A DNA stretch of 64,000 nucleotides from Aquabacterium fontiphilum. Its GTDB lineage: Bacteria > Pseudomonadota > Gammaproteobacteria > Burkholderiales > Burkholderiaceae_C. The position numbers and the translations under genes are program-made. The notes under the pieces were generated by a model that ran no database searches, was not told where the DNA came from, and was given only the letters and a program-made list of their open reading frames with translations. The stretch spans positions 157,546 through 221,545 of the forward strand of contig NZ_JAAAPN010000008.1 of assembly GCF_009909205.1 (NCBI RefSeq), written 5' to 3'. This document shows, in pieces, positions 17,094 through 25,691 of the stretch (position 1 is its first letter; every line of letters starts with the position of its first letter).

Positions 17094-19436
17094 TCACTGC
17101 GCGAGGTCGCGTGCGGGCGCAAACTGCGCGGCTGTCAGACCTTGCAGCGTGGCCACCGTGCGCCAGCCGCCGGGTGCTGCCGGGCCGTCGGCGTCCAGCT
17201 GCAGCAGCACGCCACCGGTGGTGTCCACCACGCGGACCCAGCCGTCCTGAACCGGGCGGCTGCCGCTGTAGCCCACGGCCAGCAGCAACGGGCGCAGGTC
17301 GATGCGGTCGGCGTAAGGGGTGAAGTCGGTCACGGTGTCGCCGATGTCGCGCAGCGTGCGGTAGACAAAGGTGTCGCCGCCCGGGCCGCCGGTCAGCAGG
17401 TCGGCGCCCACGCCGCCTTCGATGGTGTCGTCGCCCGCTGTGCCCACCAGCACGTCACGGCCGCCGGTGCCCCGCACCTGTTGGCCTGCGCGGGTCTGGC
17501 CCACGGCCACATCGATGAGTCGGCCATGCAGATCGAAGGCATCTTCTGGCCCATACAGGTTGGCCGTGATCTCGGGGCCGTCGGCCGCGCTGTCGCGCCG
17601 CAGGCCACCTTCACGCTTGGGTGTGCTGATCAGGCCGGCCAATGCCTCTTGATAGGTGATGGTGTTGGTCGCGTTGTCGAACACAACGCCATTGGCGGCA
17701 AACGGGTAGCCATCCCCGCCGTTGGCGGTGAAGTCGATGGTGGCAAACGAGAAGCTGCGGGTGGCGTTGACCACGCGGCCGCCGTCGATGAGCACGGTGC
17801 CATCGTCCAGCACGACGCGCAGGATGCGCGCGCCCGTGCCCTGCGTGGTGCGTGCGGTGCCGGCGCTGTCATAGGTGACCTGCATGCCTGAGACCTGCGC
17901 GAAACGGCCGTTGGCCGCGCCGGCCGGGCTGGTCGCACCGTAGGCGTGTTCCAGCACGTCCTTGAGCTGGGCCGCGTTCATGGCGGGCGCGCGCTTGACC
18001 AGGTTGGTGAAGGGCAGGATGTTGAAGGTGTCCCCCACCGACACAGGGCCAGGTGCGGCAATGCTGGTGCGGATGCCGCCGCCATTCTGGATGGCCACGT
18101 CGGCCTGGCCGGCCAAGCGCATCGCGTCGGCCACGAGGTTGCCCAGCCCGGTTTCGGCATTGCGTACGCCGGCCACATAGTTGCCAGGCGTGCCGGTCAC
18201 GTGGGTGGGGCCGTTGAGCTTGACGGCGGTCTGGCCGATGATCTGCCGGTTCAGCGCGGCAATGTAGTTGCCCACTGGCGCCACGACCTGGGCCTGCAGC
18301 ATGCTGTCGCCCGTCACGCGGTCGGCGTCGCCTGCGGCGCCACTTACGCGATGCATGCGGGTGCTGTCAATGCTCACCAAGGCCCCGGTGGTGTCGTCCA
18401 GCGTCAGGTTCACCTCGCCCACATAGCGGTTACCGAAGTGGCTGGTGACCACGGGCACCGCCTTGCCGCTGGCATCGGTCGCATACACCGGGTGGCTGTT
18501 GAATGCCGCTGCCACACCGCCGTTGATCAGCAGATCATCGGGATCGGCCATCAGTTCATGGCCCCCGCCTGAGACGACGAGGTCCACACCGGTCAGCGCC
18601 GGGATCACGACGTTGCGTTCGTTGGCGGCGTTCTGCAGGTGCGACAACAGGATCACGGTGCCCACGCCACTGGCGCGCAGCGCGTTCACCTCGGACTGGA
18701 TCAGCGGCACGATGGCCTGCAGGTTCTGCGCCTCGGTGGCGGCCGGATCGTGATTGAGCATGCTGCCCGGTGCGGGCGACGAGATCACAGGCAGCAACGG
18801 CGTGGTGGCGCCGACGATGCCCACTTTCTTGCCCCCAGCGGTCTGCACCACGGTCGAGCCTGCCACCTTGCCCGCTGCGGCCAGCGCGGCAAAGGCCGGG
18901 GTGGCCTGGAAGTTCAGGTTGACCGACAGGTAAGGGCTACCTGAGACCGCGGCAAAGCGGGCCGCAGTGGCTGAGCCCAGGTCGAACTCGTGGTTGCCGA
19001 ACACGATGGCGTCAAAGCCGATGCGGCGCAGCGCGATGGCATCGTAGTAGTCTTGGCCGCCATCCGGATGGGCGGCGGCCAGGTTCACGGTGCTGGCCGT
19101 GAAGCGCGGGCCGGGCAAGAAGGCGTCACCGGCGTTCAGCGTGAGCACCGAGCGGCCCTGGGCCTGGGCGGCCTGGCGGGCGCGTTGAATGACGGCGGCC
19201 AGGCGGTCGACCCCGCCGTAGAAAGAGATGGCCTGCGATGCGTCGTCGCGCAGGTTGCCCTGAGCCGACAGCAGCCAGCTTTCCTGGTCACCCACATGCA
19301 ACACGGTCAGGCCCTCAGCCCATGCCTGGGGGCTCAACCCCAGACCCAGGGCGATGGCCAGGCTCAGCGCATGGCGGGATGGATGGCGCGGGGACGCGCG
19401 ATGGTGGGAAGCGAAGGAACGCATGGCACGGCTCAT
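17094..19436 (-). CDS. Secreted 5'-nucleotidase/metallophosphatase with RTX tail (780 aa)
   Basis: UshA-type enzyme in domain order signal peptide (ending SPQAWA), metallophosphatase, 5'-nucleotidase C-terminal domain, RTX repeat. Metal motifs are NAGDAF, FGNHEFD and SGGGHE; the first motif reads HVGDQES, with Glu where classical enzymes have His, as in some relatives. The C-domain has GLGNLVADAMR and NGGGIR. The tail has GTGGRDVLVGTAGDDTIEGG and GGPGGDTFVYR, Ca-binding nonapeptides typical of type I secretion. A Sec signal plus an RTX tail is unusual. The start is uncertain: ATG at 19436, 19424 or 19475 are all possible and none has a strong ribosome site. Confidence 0.85.
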   Translation of the reverse strand: MSRAMRSFASHHRASPRHPSRHALSLAIALGLGLSPQAWAEGLTVLHVGDQESWLLSAQGNLRDDASQAISFYGGVDRLAAVIQRARQAAQAQGRSVLTLNAGDAFLPGPRFTASTVNLAAAHPDGGQDYYDAIALRRIGFDAIVFGNHEFDLGSATAARFAAVSGSPYLSVNLNFQATPAFAALAAAGKVAGSTVVQTAGGKKVGIVGATTPLLPVISSPAPGSMLNHDPAATEAQNLQAIVPLIQSEVNALRASGVGTVILLSHLQNAANERNVVIPALTGVDLVVSGGGHELMADPDDLLINGGVAAAFNSHPVYATDASGKAVPVVTSHFGNRYVGEVNLTLDDTTGALVSIDSTRMHRVSGAAGDADRVTGDSMLQAQVVAPVGNYIAALNRQIIGQTAVKLNGPTHVTGTPGNYVAGVRNAETGLGNLVADAMRLAGQADVAIQNGGGIRTSIAAPGPVSVGDTFNILPFTNLVKRAPAMNAAQLKDVLEHAYGATSPAGAANGRFAQVSGMQVTYDSAGTARTTQGTGARILRVVLDDGTVLIDGGRVVNATRSFSFATIDFTANGGDGYPFAANGVVFDNATNTITYQEALAGLISTPKREGGLRRDSAADGPEITANLYGPEDAFDLHGRLIDVAVGQTRAGQQVRGTGGRDVLVGTAGDDTIEGGVGADLLTGGPGGDTFVYRTLRDIGDTVTDFTPYADRIDLRPLLLAVGYSGSRPVQDGWVRVVDTTGGVLLQLDADGPAAPGGWRTVATLQGLTAAQFAPARDLAQ

Positions 19437-19552
19437 GGTTGGGGACGGATGCCGCGCAGCGTAGCCAGTCGGCATGACGCCCATGCGAATGCGAAACGCC
19501 GCCACTGAACCATCCGGACCATGTCCAGCGGCAGGTTCTACACTTGGGCGCC

Positions 19553-20470
19553 ATGAGTGCGCCTTCTTCTTCCCCCACCCCCGCCGACATGGCGCGGCTG
19601 CTGTCACGCGCCGAGACCCTGGTCGCCCGGCTGGACGCCTTGATCCCCAGCGCGGACCGGCCTGCCGTGCGTGCACCCGACTGGGCTGCCTCCGTGGCCT
19701 TTCGCTACCGCAAACGCCAGTCGGCGGCCTGGGCCACAGGCTGGCTGGAGCCTGTGCGTCATGTGGCCCATATCGGCTACGACGACCTTCAGGAGGTCGA
19801 CACGCAAAAGGCCCGCTTTGCGCGCAACCTCGCGCAGTTCGTGGCCGGCAAGCCGGCCAACAACGTGCTGTTGTCCGGCGCGCGCGGCACCGGCAAGTCC
19901 TCGCTGGTCAAGGCCGGCCTGGCCGCCCATGCAGGGCAGGGCCTGCGCCTGATCGAGGTTGACAAGGCCGATCTGATCGACCTGCCCGACTTGGTCGAGC
20001 TGGTCAGCGAGCGGCCCGAGCGCTTCATCGTGTTTTGCGACGACCTCAGTTTTGACGAAGGCGAGGCGGGCTACAAGGCGCTGAAGTCCATCCTGGACGG
20101 CACCGTGTCGGCCAGCGGTGACAACGTGCTCATTGTGGCCACCTCCAACCGTCGCCACCTGCTGCCCGAGTACCACGCCGACAACAAGACCTACACGCGC
20201 GGCGACGACGGCGAGCTGCATCCCGGCGAAGCCGTGGAAGAGAAGATCTCGCTGTCTGAGCGCTTCGGCCTGTGGATCAGCTTCTACCCCTTCAGCCAGG
20301 ACGAGTACCTGGCGGTCGTGGCCCAGTGGCTGCGCCACTTTGGGCTGGGGGACGACGCCATGGCGGCCGCGCGGCCCGAGGCCCTGGTGTGGGCCATCGA
20401 ACGCGGCTCGCGCTCGGGGCGTGTGGCCTATCAGTTCGCGCGTGACTTCGCAGGGCGTGACCATGACTGA
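19553..20470 (+). CDS. DUF815 AAA+-type ATPase (305 aa)
   Basis: P-loop ATPase of the DUF815 family: Walker A LSGARGTGKSS near residues 107-117, Walker B FIVFCDDLSF, sensor-1 VLIVATSNRRHL, and LSERFGLWISFYPFSQDEYL. Its N-terminal third, before the ATPase core, is helical and variable. Cellular role unknown; the family commonly sits beside mutT. It overlaps the Nudix gene by 8 bases, so the two are coupled. Confidence 0.87.
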   Translation: MSAPSSSPTPADMARLLSRAETLVARLDALIPSADRPAVRAPDWAASVAFRYRKRQSAAWATGWLEPVRHVAHIGYDDLQEVDTQKARFARNLAQFVAGKPANNVLLSGARGTGKSSLVKAGLAAHAGQGLRLIEVDKADLIDLPDLVELVSERPERFIVFCDDLSFDEGEAGYKALKSILDGTVSASGDNVLIVATSNRRHLLPEYHADNKTYTRGDDGELHPGEAVEEKISLSERFGLWISFYPFSQDEYLAVVAQWLRHFGLGDDAMAAARPEALVWAIERGSRSGRVAYQFARDFAGRDHD

Positions 20471-20951
20471 GCGCAAGTCCTATCACGTGATGGACGCGAC
20501 CGATCGCCCGCCGGTCGACGTGGCGGTGGGGGTGCTGGTCGAGCGCGATGCCGATGGCCGCGAGGCGCGCTTCCTGCTCACCTCGCGCCCCGAAGGCAAG
20601 GTGTATGCAGGCTATTGGGAGTTCCCCGGCGGCAAGCTCGAAGCCGGTGAAACGGTGGAGCAGGCCTTGCGCCGCGAGCTGCACGAAGAGATCGGCATCA
20701 CGATCGGCGCGGCCCACCCCTGGCAGGTCGAGCTGATGGACTATCCCCACGCGCGCGTGCGCCTGCACTTCTGCAAGGTCTACGACTGGACGGGCCAGTT
20801 CGAGATGAAGGAAGGCCAGCAGATGGCCTGGCAGGGCTTGCCCGTGGATGTGGTGCCGGTGCTGCCCGGTACCATCCCCGTGTTGCAATGGCTGGCGCAA
20901 GAGCGCGGCCATGTTGGCGCCACACACCGCGAGCCAGCCGAGCGCGCCTGA
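20463..20951 (+). CDS. mutT: Nudix hydrolase, MutT-like (162 aa)
   Basis: Hydrolyses oxidised or other nucleoside triphosphates. The Nudix box is complete (GKLEAGETVEQALRRELHEE plus IGI), with the GYWEFPGGK lead-in typical of MutT 8-oxo-dGTPases. In many relatives this domain is fused to or paired with other DNA metabolism genes; here it is a single domain following the DUF815 ATPase with overlapping ends. Confidence 0.87.
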   Translation: MTERKSYHVMDATDRPPVDVAVGVLVERDADGREARFLLTSRPEGKVYAGYWEFPGGKLEAGETVEQALRRELHEEIGITIGAAHPWQVELMDYPHARVRLHFCKVYDWTGQFEMKEGQQMAWQGLPVDVVPVLPGTIPVLQWLAQERGHVGATHREPAERA

Positions 20952-20978
20952 TCCTGTTCAACACCGAGGACGACACCC

Positions 20979-21857
20979 ATGAGCTACCAGACCCTGCGCA
21001 CCCATGTTGATGCCGATGGCGTCATGCTGCTGACGCTGAACCGCCCTGATCAGCTCAATGCCTTCACGGTCGAGATGGCCAACGAACTGGTCGATGCCTT
21101 CACGCGCGCGAGCGACGACGATGCCGTGCGCGCCATCGTGGTGACGGGCGAGGGCAAGGCCTTCTGCGCGGGCATGGACCTCAGCGTGGGCGGCAATGTG
21201 TTCGGCCTGGACGAGAGCCAGCAGCCCACGATGCAGGACATGCGCGAGCGCCTGGATGATCCGGCCATCCATGCCGGTGTGCGTGACACCGGCGGGCGCG
21301 TGGTGCTGAGCATCTTCAATTGCAAGAAGCCGGTCATTGGCGCCATCAACGGTGCGGCGGTGGGCATCGGCGCGACGATGACGCTGCCCATGGACATCCG
21401 CATCGCCTCCGAGAAGGCGCGCATCGGCTTCGTGTTCGGGCGCATCGGCATCGTCCCCGAGGCCTGCTCGAGCTGGTTCCTGCCCCGCATTGTCGGCATC
21501 TCGCAGGCGCTGGAGTGGACGTACATGGCCGACATCTTCGATGGCCATGAGGCCCAGCGCGGTGGGCTGGTCAAGTGTGTGGTGCCGCCCGAGCAACTGC
21601 TCGACGAGGCGATGAAGATCGCGCGTCGCATTGCGACCGAGCGCTCGGCCGTGGGCATCGCGCTCACGCGCCAGATGATGTACCGAAACGCAGCCCAGCC
21701 GCATCCGCTGGCTGCCCACCAGGTCGACTCGCTGGCCATGTTCTACACCAGCATCGGCGACGGCAAGGAAGGCGTACAGGCCTTTCTGGACAAGCGGCCG
21801 GCGCGCTTTGCGAGCAAGGCCTCCGAGATGCCGCCGTTCTACCCGTGGTGGGAATGA
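20979..21857 (+). CDS. Crotonase-family enoyl-CoA hydratase/isomerase (292 aa)
   Basis: Acyl-CoA enzyme with the crotonase fold: LNRPDQLNAF, the first oxyanion-hole loop GKAFCAGMDLSVGG, the second GAINGAAVGIGATM, and the RIGIVPEACSSWFLPRIVG active-site region with a Glu. A 30-residue insertion lies between the two loops. It is longer than E. coli PaaF-type enzymes. The specific acyl-CoA substrate cannot be told; neighbours give no pathway. Confidence 0.85.
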   Translation: MSYQTLRTHVDADGVMLLTLNRPDQLNAFTVEMANELVDAFTRASDDDAVRAIVVTGEGKAFCAGMDLSVGGNVFGLDESQQPTMQDMRERLDDPAIHAGVRDTGGRVVLSIFNCKKPVIGAINGAAVGIGATMTLPMDIRIASEKARIGFVFGRIGIVPEACSSWFLPRIVGISQALEWTYMADIFDGHEAQRGGLVKCVVPPEQLLDEAMKIARRIATERSAVGIALTRQMMYRNAAQPHPLAAHQVDSLAMFYTSIGDGKEGVQAFLDKRPARFASKASEMPPFYPWWE

Positions 21858-21876
21858 CCGGTTGACGGTCATGAAA

Positions 21877-21901
21877 AAAGGCCCGGGGTCACCGGGCCTT
21901 T
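21877..21901. terminator. Bidirectional intrinsic terminator
   Basis: Stem AAAGGCCCGG/CCGGGCCTTT with a 5-nt loop; A-run before and T-run after. It can end both the crotonase gene (+) and the SWIB gene (-). Confidence 0.88.
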
Positions 21902-21951
21902 GAATGTGCGTGCTGCATGGACGGGCTCGTCAGCCCGCCATGCTGGCGGAC

Positions 21952-22266
21952 TCAGCTCAGCTGTTCGCTGATCAGCTTGGTCAGCTCGAACATCGTCACT
22001 TGCGGCTTCTTGAAGATGGGCTTGAGCTTGTCGTCTGCGTTGATGTTGCGCTTGTTCGCAGCGTCTTGCAGGTTGTGCTTCTTGATGTATTCCCAGACCT
22101 TCTTGGTCACCTCGGTGCGCGGCAGCGGCTTGTCACCGATGACGGCAGCCAGCGCGGGGCTGGGCGTCAGGGGCTTCAGGAACGCCGCGTTGGGGGTGCG
22201 CTTGGCGGGTGCCGCCTTCTTCGCTGCGGGTGCCTTGGTGGCTGCAGCCTTCTTCGCAGTTGCCAT
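21952..22266 (-). CDS. SWIB/MDM2-domain protein with Lys/Ala-rich tail (104 aa)
   Basis: The first 25 residues are almost only Ala, Lys, Thr and Pro (AKKAAATKAPAAKKAAPAK), like a histone H1 tail. Residues about 28-104 form a SWIB domain (PLPRTEVTKKVWEYIKKHNLQD, then KRNINADDKLKPIF). SWIB domains occur in eukaryotic chromatin remodellers, in Chlamydia and in some Burkholderiales. The tail suggests DNA binding and a nucleoid role, but function in bacteria is unproven. No start ambiguity. Confidence 0.88.
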   Translation of the reverse strand: MATAKKAAATKAPAAKKAAPAKRTPNAAFLKPLTPSPALAAVIGDKPLPRTEVTKKVWEYIKKHNLQDAANKRNINADDKLKPIFKKPQVTMFELTKLISEQLS

Positions 22267-22578
22267 GTGAATTCACTCCATCGATGAGTCAGATCTGATG
22301 CGGGCCCGGGCGCTGGCTCGATCGCGAGCGTTCCTCAGGGACGTGCGTGGAGATGGTACTGCTTTCTCCGCGCAAAACCAGCCCGGATGAGCCGCTGTGG
22401 CCCTTGCACATCAGGATTTTTTGTGCTGAAACACGAACTGCACCCGCTTGGGGCACAGGATGATCCCTTTGGCGCAGGCACAGGGCGTGCCCGATGGGCC
22501 CACCGGGTGTGTGCAAGCTTGTGACGTTTGGTGTCCAATCGCTGCCTGTATGTGACTGCATGAGAGATGGAGCGATCG
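22267..22578. other. Gene-free interval upstream of two divergent genes
   Basis: About 310 bp between the divergently transcribed SWIB and OYE genes. Nothing here has coding character. It must contain both promoters, but I see no box clear enough to name. Confidence 0.5.
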
Positions 22579-23847
22579 ATGACCCCTCAAGCCGTGCTGG
22601 CCCAGCCCTTCACCCTGCCCAATGGCGTGGTGGTGAAGAATCGCCTGTTCAAGTCTGCCATGAGCGAGGCGCTCGGCACCCGCGCGGGTGCCGCGACACC
22701 GGAGCTTGCCACGCTGTATGGCGCATGGGCCCATGGCGGCATCGGGCTGTGCGTCACTGGCAACGTGATGATCGACCGGCGTGCATTGGGCGAGCCCGGC
22801 AACGTGGTGATCGAGAGCGATGCCCATCTGGCCGAGCTGACAGCGTGGGCCCAGGCTGCGACCCGCAACGGCACGCAATGCTGGGTGCAGCTCAACCACC
22901 CTGGCAAACAGGCGCCCAAGGGGCTGAACAAGGAGAACGTGTCGCCCTCGGCCGTGCCCTTCCGACCCGAAATGCAGGCCTTCTTTCCGACCCCGCGCGA
23001 GCTGACCGATGCCGAGGTGCGCGACATCATCGCGCGCTTCGGCCGCGCCGCTGGCATCGTCAAGCAGGCCGGCTTCACGGGGGTGCAGATTCATGGCGCG
23101 CACGGCTATCTGGTCAGCCAGTTCCTGTCGCCGCATCACAACCGCCGCACCGACGACTGGGGCGGCACGCCCGAAAAGCGCCGCCACTTCGTGCTGGCTG
23201 TGCTCAAGGCCATGCGCGAGGCGGTGGGGCCGAGTTTTCCCATCGGCATCAAGCTCAACTCGGCCGATTTTCAGCGTGGCGGCTTCACCGAAGAAGAGTC
23301 GCTGGACACCATCCGCGCGCTGGCCGATGCCGGCATCGACCTCATCGAGATTTCAGGCGGCACCTATGAAGCGCCCGCGATGACCGGCGTCAAAGCCAAA
23401 AGCAAGGGCGAGCCGGTCAAGGACAGCACGCGACAGCGCGAGGCCTATTTCCTCGCCTTTGCAGAGAAGGCACGCCAGGCCGTCAAGGTGCCGCTGGTGG
23501 TGACCGGCGGCTTCCGCTCGCTCGAAGGCATGGCCGAAGCCATCACCAGCGGTGCGGTGGACTTCGTCGGCATCGCGCGCTCGCTGGCGCTCGAGCCCGA
23601 TCTGCCGCGCCGGCTGCTGGCGGGGCAGCAGCCCGTCCACACCGTGCGCCCGATCAAGACCGGCATCGGCTTCATCGACAAGATGGGCCTGATGGAGGTG
23701 ACCTGGTACACCGGTCAGCTCAAGCGCATCGGCAAGGGCGAGACGCCCAAGCCCAATGAATCGGCGCTGTGGGTGTTCATGAAGTTCATGGGCAAGCAGA
23801 TGGGGTTGGGCCGCAAGAAGAAGCCCACGCGCCTGCGCGCCAGCTGA
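22579..23847 (+). CDS. NADH:flavin oxidoreductase, Old Yellow Enzyme family (422 aa)
   Basis: FMN TIM-barrel reductase of activated alkenes. Seen: QLNHPGKQAP, the paired-His segment VQIHGAHGYLVSQFLSPHHN with NRRTDDWGG, and phosphate-binding VTGGFRS and VDFVGIARSLALEPDLP. The C-terminus extends with KRIGKGETPKPNES and a basic end. It lacks the Fe-S domain of larger OYE enzymes. ATG 22579 sits six bases after GGAG; an ATG at 22567 is possible. Substrate unknown. Confidence 0.86.
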   Translation: MTPQAVLAQPFTLPNGVVVKNRLFKSAMSEALGTRAGAATPELATLYGAWAHGGIGLCVTGNVMIDRRALGEPGNVVIESDAHLAELTAWAQAATRNGTQCWVQLNHPGKQAPKGLNKENVSPSAVPFRPEMQAFFPTPRELTDAEVRDIIARFGRAAGIVKQAGFTGVQIHGAHGYLVSQFLSPHHNRRTDDWGGTPEKRRHFVLAVLKAMREAVGPSFPIGIKLNSADFQRGGFTEEESLDTIRALADAGIDLIEISGGTYEAPAMTGVKAKSKGEPVKDSTRQREAYFLAFAEKARQAVKVPLVVTGGFRSLEGMAEAITSGAVDFVGIARSLALEPDLPRRLLAGQQPVHTVRPIKTGIGFIDKMGLMEVTWYTGQLKRIGKGETPKPNESALWVFMKFMGKQMGLGRKKKPTRLRAS

Positions 23848-23876
23848 GGCGCAGGGCGCTGGCTACTGGGCGCAGC

Positions 23877-24995
23877 TCAAGGCCGCGTGGGCGCGGCCAC
23901 CAGGTGCTGCTGGCCGATCTCGTCGAGCGTGCGGCAGCCACACAGCGCCATCGCGATCTCGAACTCGTCACGCAGCAGCCGGATCACGTGGGCCACACCC
24001 ATGGCCCCCGCCACGGTCAGGCCGTGCATGTAAGGCCGCCCGATCAGCACGGCATGGGCCCCCAGGGCCAGGGCCTTGAAGACGTCGGTGCCACGGCGAA
24101 TGCCGCCATCGACGAGCACGGGCCAGTCGGCCCCCACTGCATCCACCACACGCGGCAAGGCCCAGGCCGTGGACACCGCCGTGTCGAGCGTGCGCCCGCC
24201 ATGGTTGGACACGATCACGCCAGCCAAGCCCATGGCCTGGGCCTGGCGGGCATCGTCGGGATGCAGCACGCCCTTGAGCACAATGGGCAGACGGGTGATG
24301 CCTTGCAGCCAGGCGATGTCGTCCCAGCTGGGCGCGTGGTGCAGCAGGCCGTCGAACAGCGCGCTCTGGTCTGGCCGGGTTACGGGCTGTACGGGGGGGC
24401 GCCAGGACTGAAGGTTGACCGCCGTGATGCCCGAAGGCGCAGCGGTGCCGGCGCGGCGTTCCCGGTCGCGAACGCCGCTGCAAGGGGCGTCCACCGTCAA
24501 CACCAGGGCCTCATAGCCCGCGGCTTCGATGCGACGCACGAACTCGATGGTGAAGCCGCGATCATGTGGCAGGTAGAGTTGCATCCACATCGGCCCACGG
24601 CCGGCATCGTCGCGTATGGCGCGGGCCACATCTTCCAGCGGTGTGCTGGCCTGGGTGCTCAGTACCAGCCCCGCTTGCTGCGCACTGGCCGCGCAGGCCA
24701 CGCCGATCTCGCCGTCGGGATGGGCAATGCGCTGCAGCGCCACGGGCGCCAGCAGGATGGGATGGGCCAGCTCGCGGCCCAGCAGCGTGCGCCGTGTGTG
24801 GCCCCCTGCCAGCGGGCGCATCACGCGTGGCCACAGCTGCCAGTCTGACCAGGCCCGCGTATTGGCGTGGACGGTGAACTCGTCGGCCGCGCCGCCATCA
24901 AGCCAGGCCCAGGCGGCCTCGGACAGCAAGGCGCGTGCATGGCGTTCGTGATCGGCCAGGCTCACCACATCGGGCGGAAGGGCGCGCGCGCTCAC
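23877..24995 (-). CDS. FMN-dependent alpha-hydroxy-acid oxidase/dehydrogenase (372 aa)
   Basis: Member of the glycolate oxidase/L-lactate dehydrogenase family. Motifs: [26 protein letters not shown] (active-site Lys), [10 protein letters not shown] (catalytic His/Arg) and [20 protein letters not shown]. The N-terminus starts at GTG 24995, which overlaps the piuC stop (GTGA), so expression is coupled to the receptor-piuC operon. This placement suggests a role under iron limitation, perhaps on a siderophore-derived or central hydroxy acid; that is inference. Confidence 0.86.
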   Translation of the reverse strand: MSARALPPDVVSLADHERHARALLSEAAWAWLDGGAADEFTVHANTRAWSDWQLWPRVMRPLAGGHTRRTLLGRELAHPILLAPVALQRIAHPDGEIGVACAASAQQAGLVLSTQASTPLEDVARAIRDDAGRGPMWMQLYLPHDRGFTIEFVRRIEAAGYEALVLTVDAPCSGVRDRERRAGTAAPSGITAVNLQSWRPPVQPVTRPDQSALFDGLLHHAPSWDDIAWLQGITRLPIVLKGVLHPDDARQAQAMGLAGVIVSNHGGRTLDTAVSTAWALPRVVDAVGADWPVLVDGGIRRGTDVFKALALGAHAVLIGRPYMHGLTVAGAMGVAHVIRLLRDEFEIAMALCGCRTLDEIGQQHLVAAPTRP

Positions 24996-25672
24996 ACCTC
25001 GGCCCACATGCGCAACAGGTTGTGATACGTGCCGGTCAGGCCCACGGTGACAGCGGATTCGCCCTGCTGACGCAGCCGCAGCAGGTTCATGTCCAGATCG
25101 AACAGCAGGCGGCGTTGCTCGTCGCTGCGCACCATGCTCTGAACCCAGAAGAAGCAACTGACGCGGGCGCCGCGCGTAACCGGCTCGACGCGGTGCACGC
25201 TGGTACTTGGGTAGAGCACCATGTGCCCGGCAGGTAGCTTGACGCGCTGCGTGCCATAGGTGTCCTGGATGACGAGTTCGCCGCCCTCATAGTCCGCCGG
25301 GTCGGTCAGGAAGAGGGTGCAGCTCACATCGGATCGCACCTTGTCGCCCGTGCGGGCGGTGTGCATCACGGCGCCATCGACATGGTCGCCATAGGTATTG
25401 GTGTCGCCGCTGTAGCGATTGAACTGCGGCGGGAAGATTCGGTTCGGCAGGGCTGCCGAGAAGAACAGCGCGCTGCGCTGCAAGGCCTGCAGCACCTGCT
25501 CCTGCGCAGCCTGGGCGGCGTCGGAGTCGGTGCGCAGTTGCTCGTTCTGCTTGGCGTGGATCGCCTGCCCCCCCGCCGTGGCGCGGCCGTCTCGCCAGAC
25601 GCCCTGGTCCAGCAGGGTGCGCACGTTGCGCACGTCGTCGAGGCTCAGGACATCTGGAATGGACAGCAGCAT
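24992..25672 (-). CDS. piuC: PKHD-type Fe(II)/2-oxoglutarate dioxygenase PiuC (226 aa)
   Basis: Non-heme iron dioxygenase of the PiuC/YbiX family, which accompanies catecholate-siderophore receptors. Iron ligands are H97 and D99 (YGDHVDG) and H160 (STSVHRV); R170 (RGARVSC) binds 2-oxoglutarate. Length matches (about 226). It lies 19 bp after the TonB-dependent receptor stop. Its substrate in the family is not firmly known; modification of siderophore-related compounds is assumed. Confidence 0.92.
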   Translation of the reverse strand: MLLSIPDVLSLDDVRNVRTLLDQGVWRDGRATAGGQAIHAKQNEQLRTDSDAAQAAQEQVLQALQRSALFFSAALPNRIFPPQFNRYSGDTNTYGDHVDGAVMHTARTGDKVRSDVSCTLFLTDPADYEGGELVIQDTYGTQRVKLPAGHMVLYPSTSVHRVEPVTRGARVSCFFWVQSMVRSDEQRRLLFDLDMNLLRLRQQGESAVTVGLTGTYHNLLRMWAEV

Positions 25673-25691
25673 GGTGGCGTGGGGGACAGGT

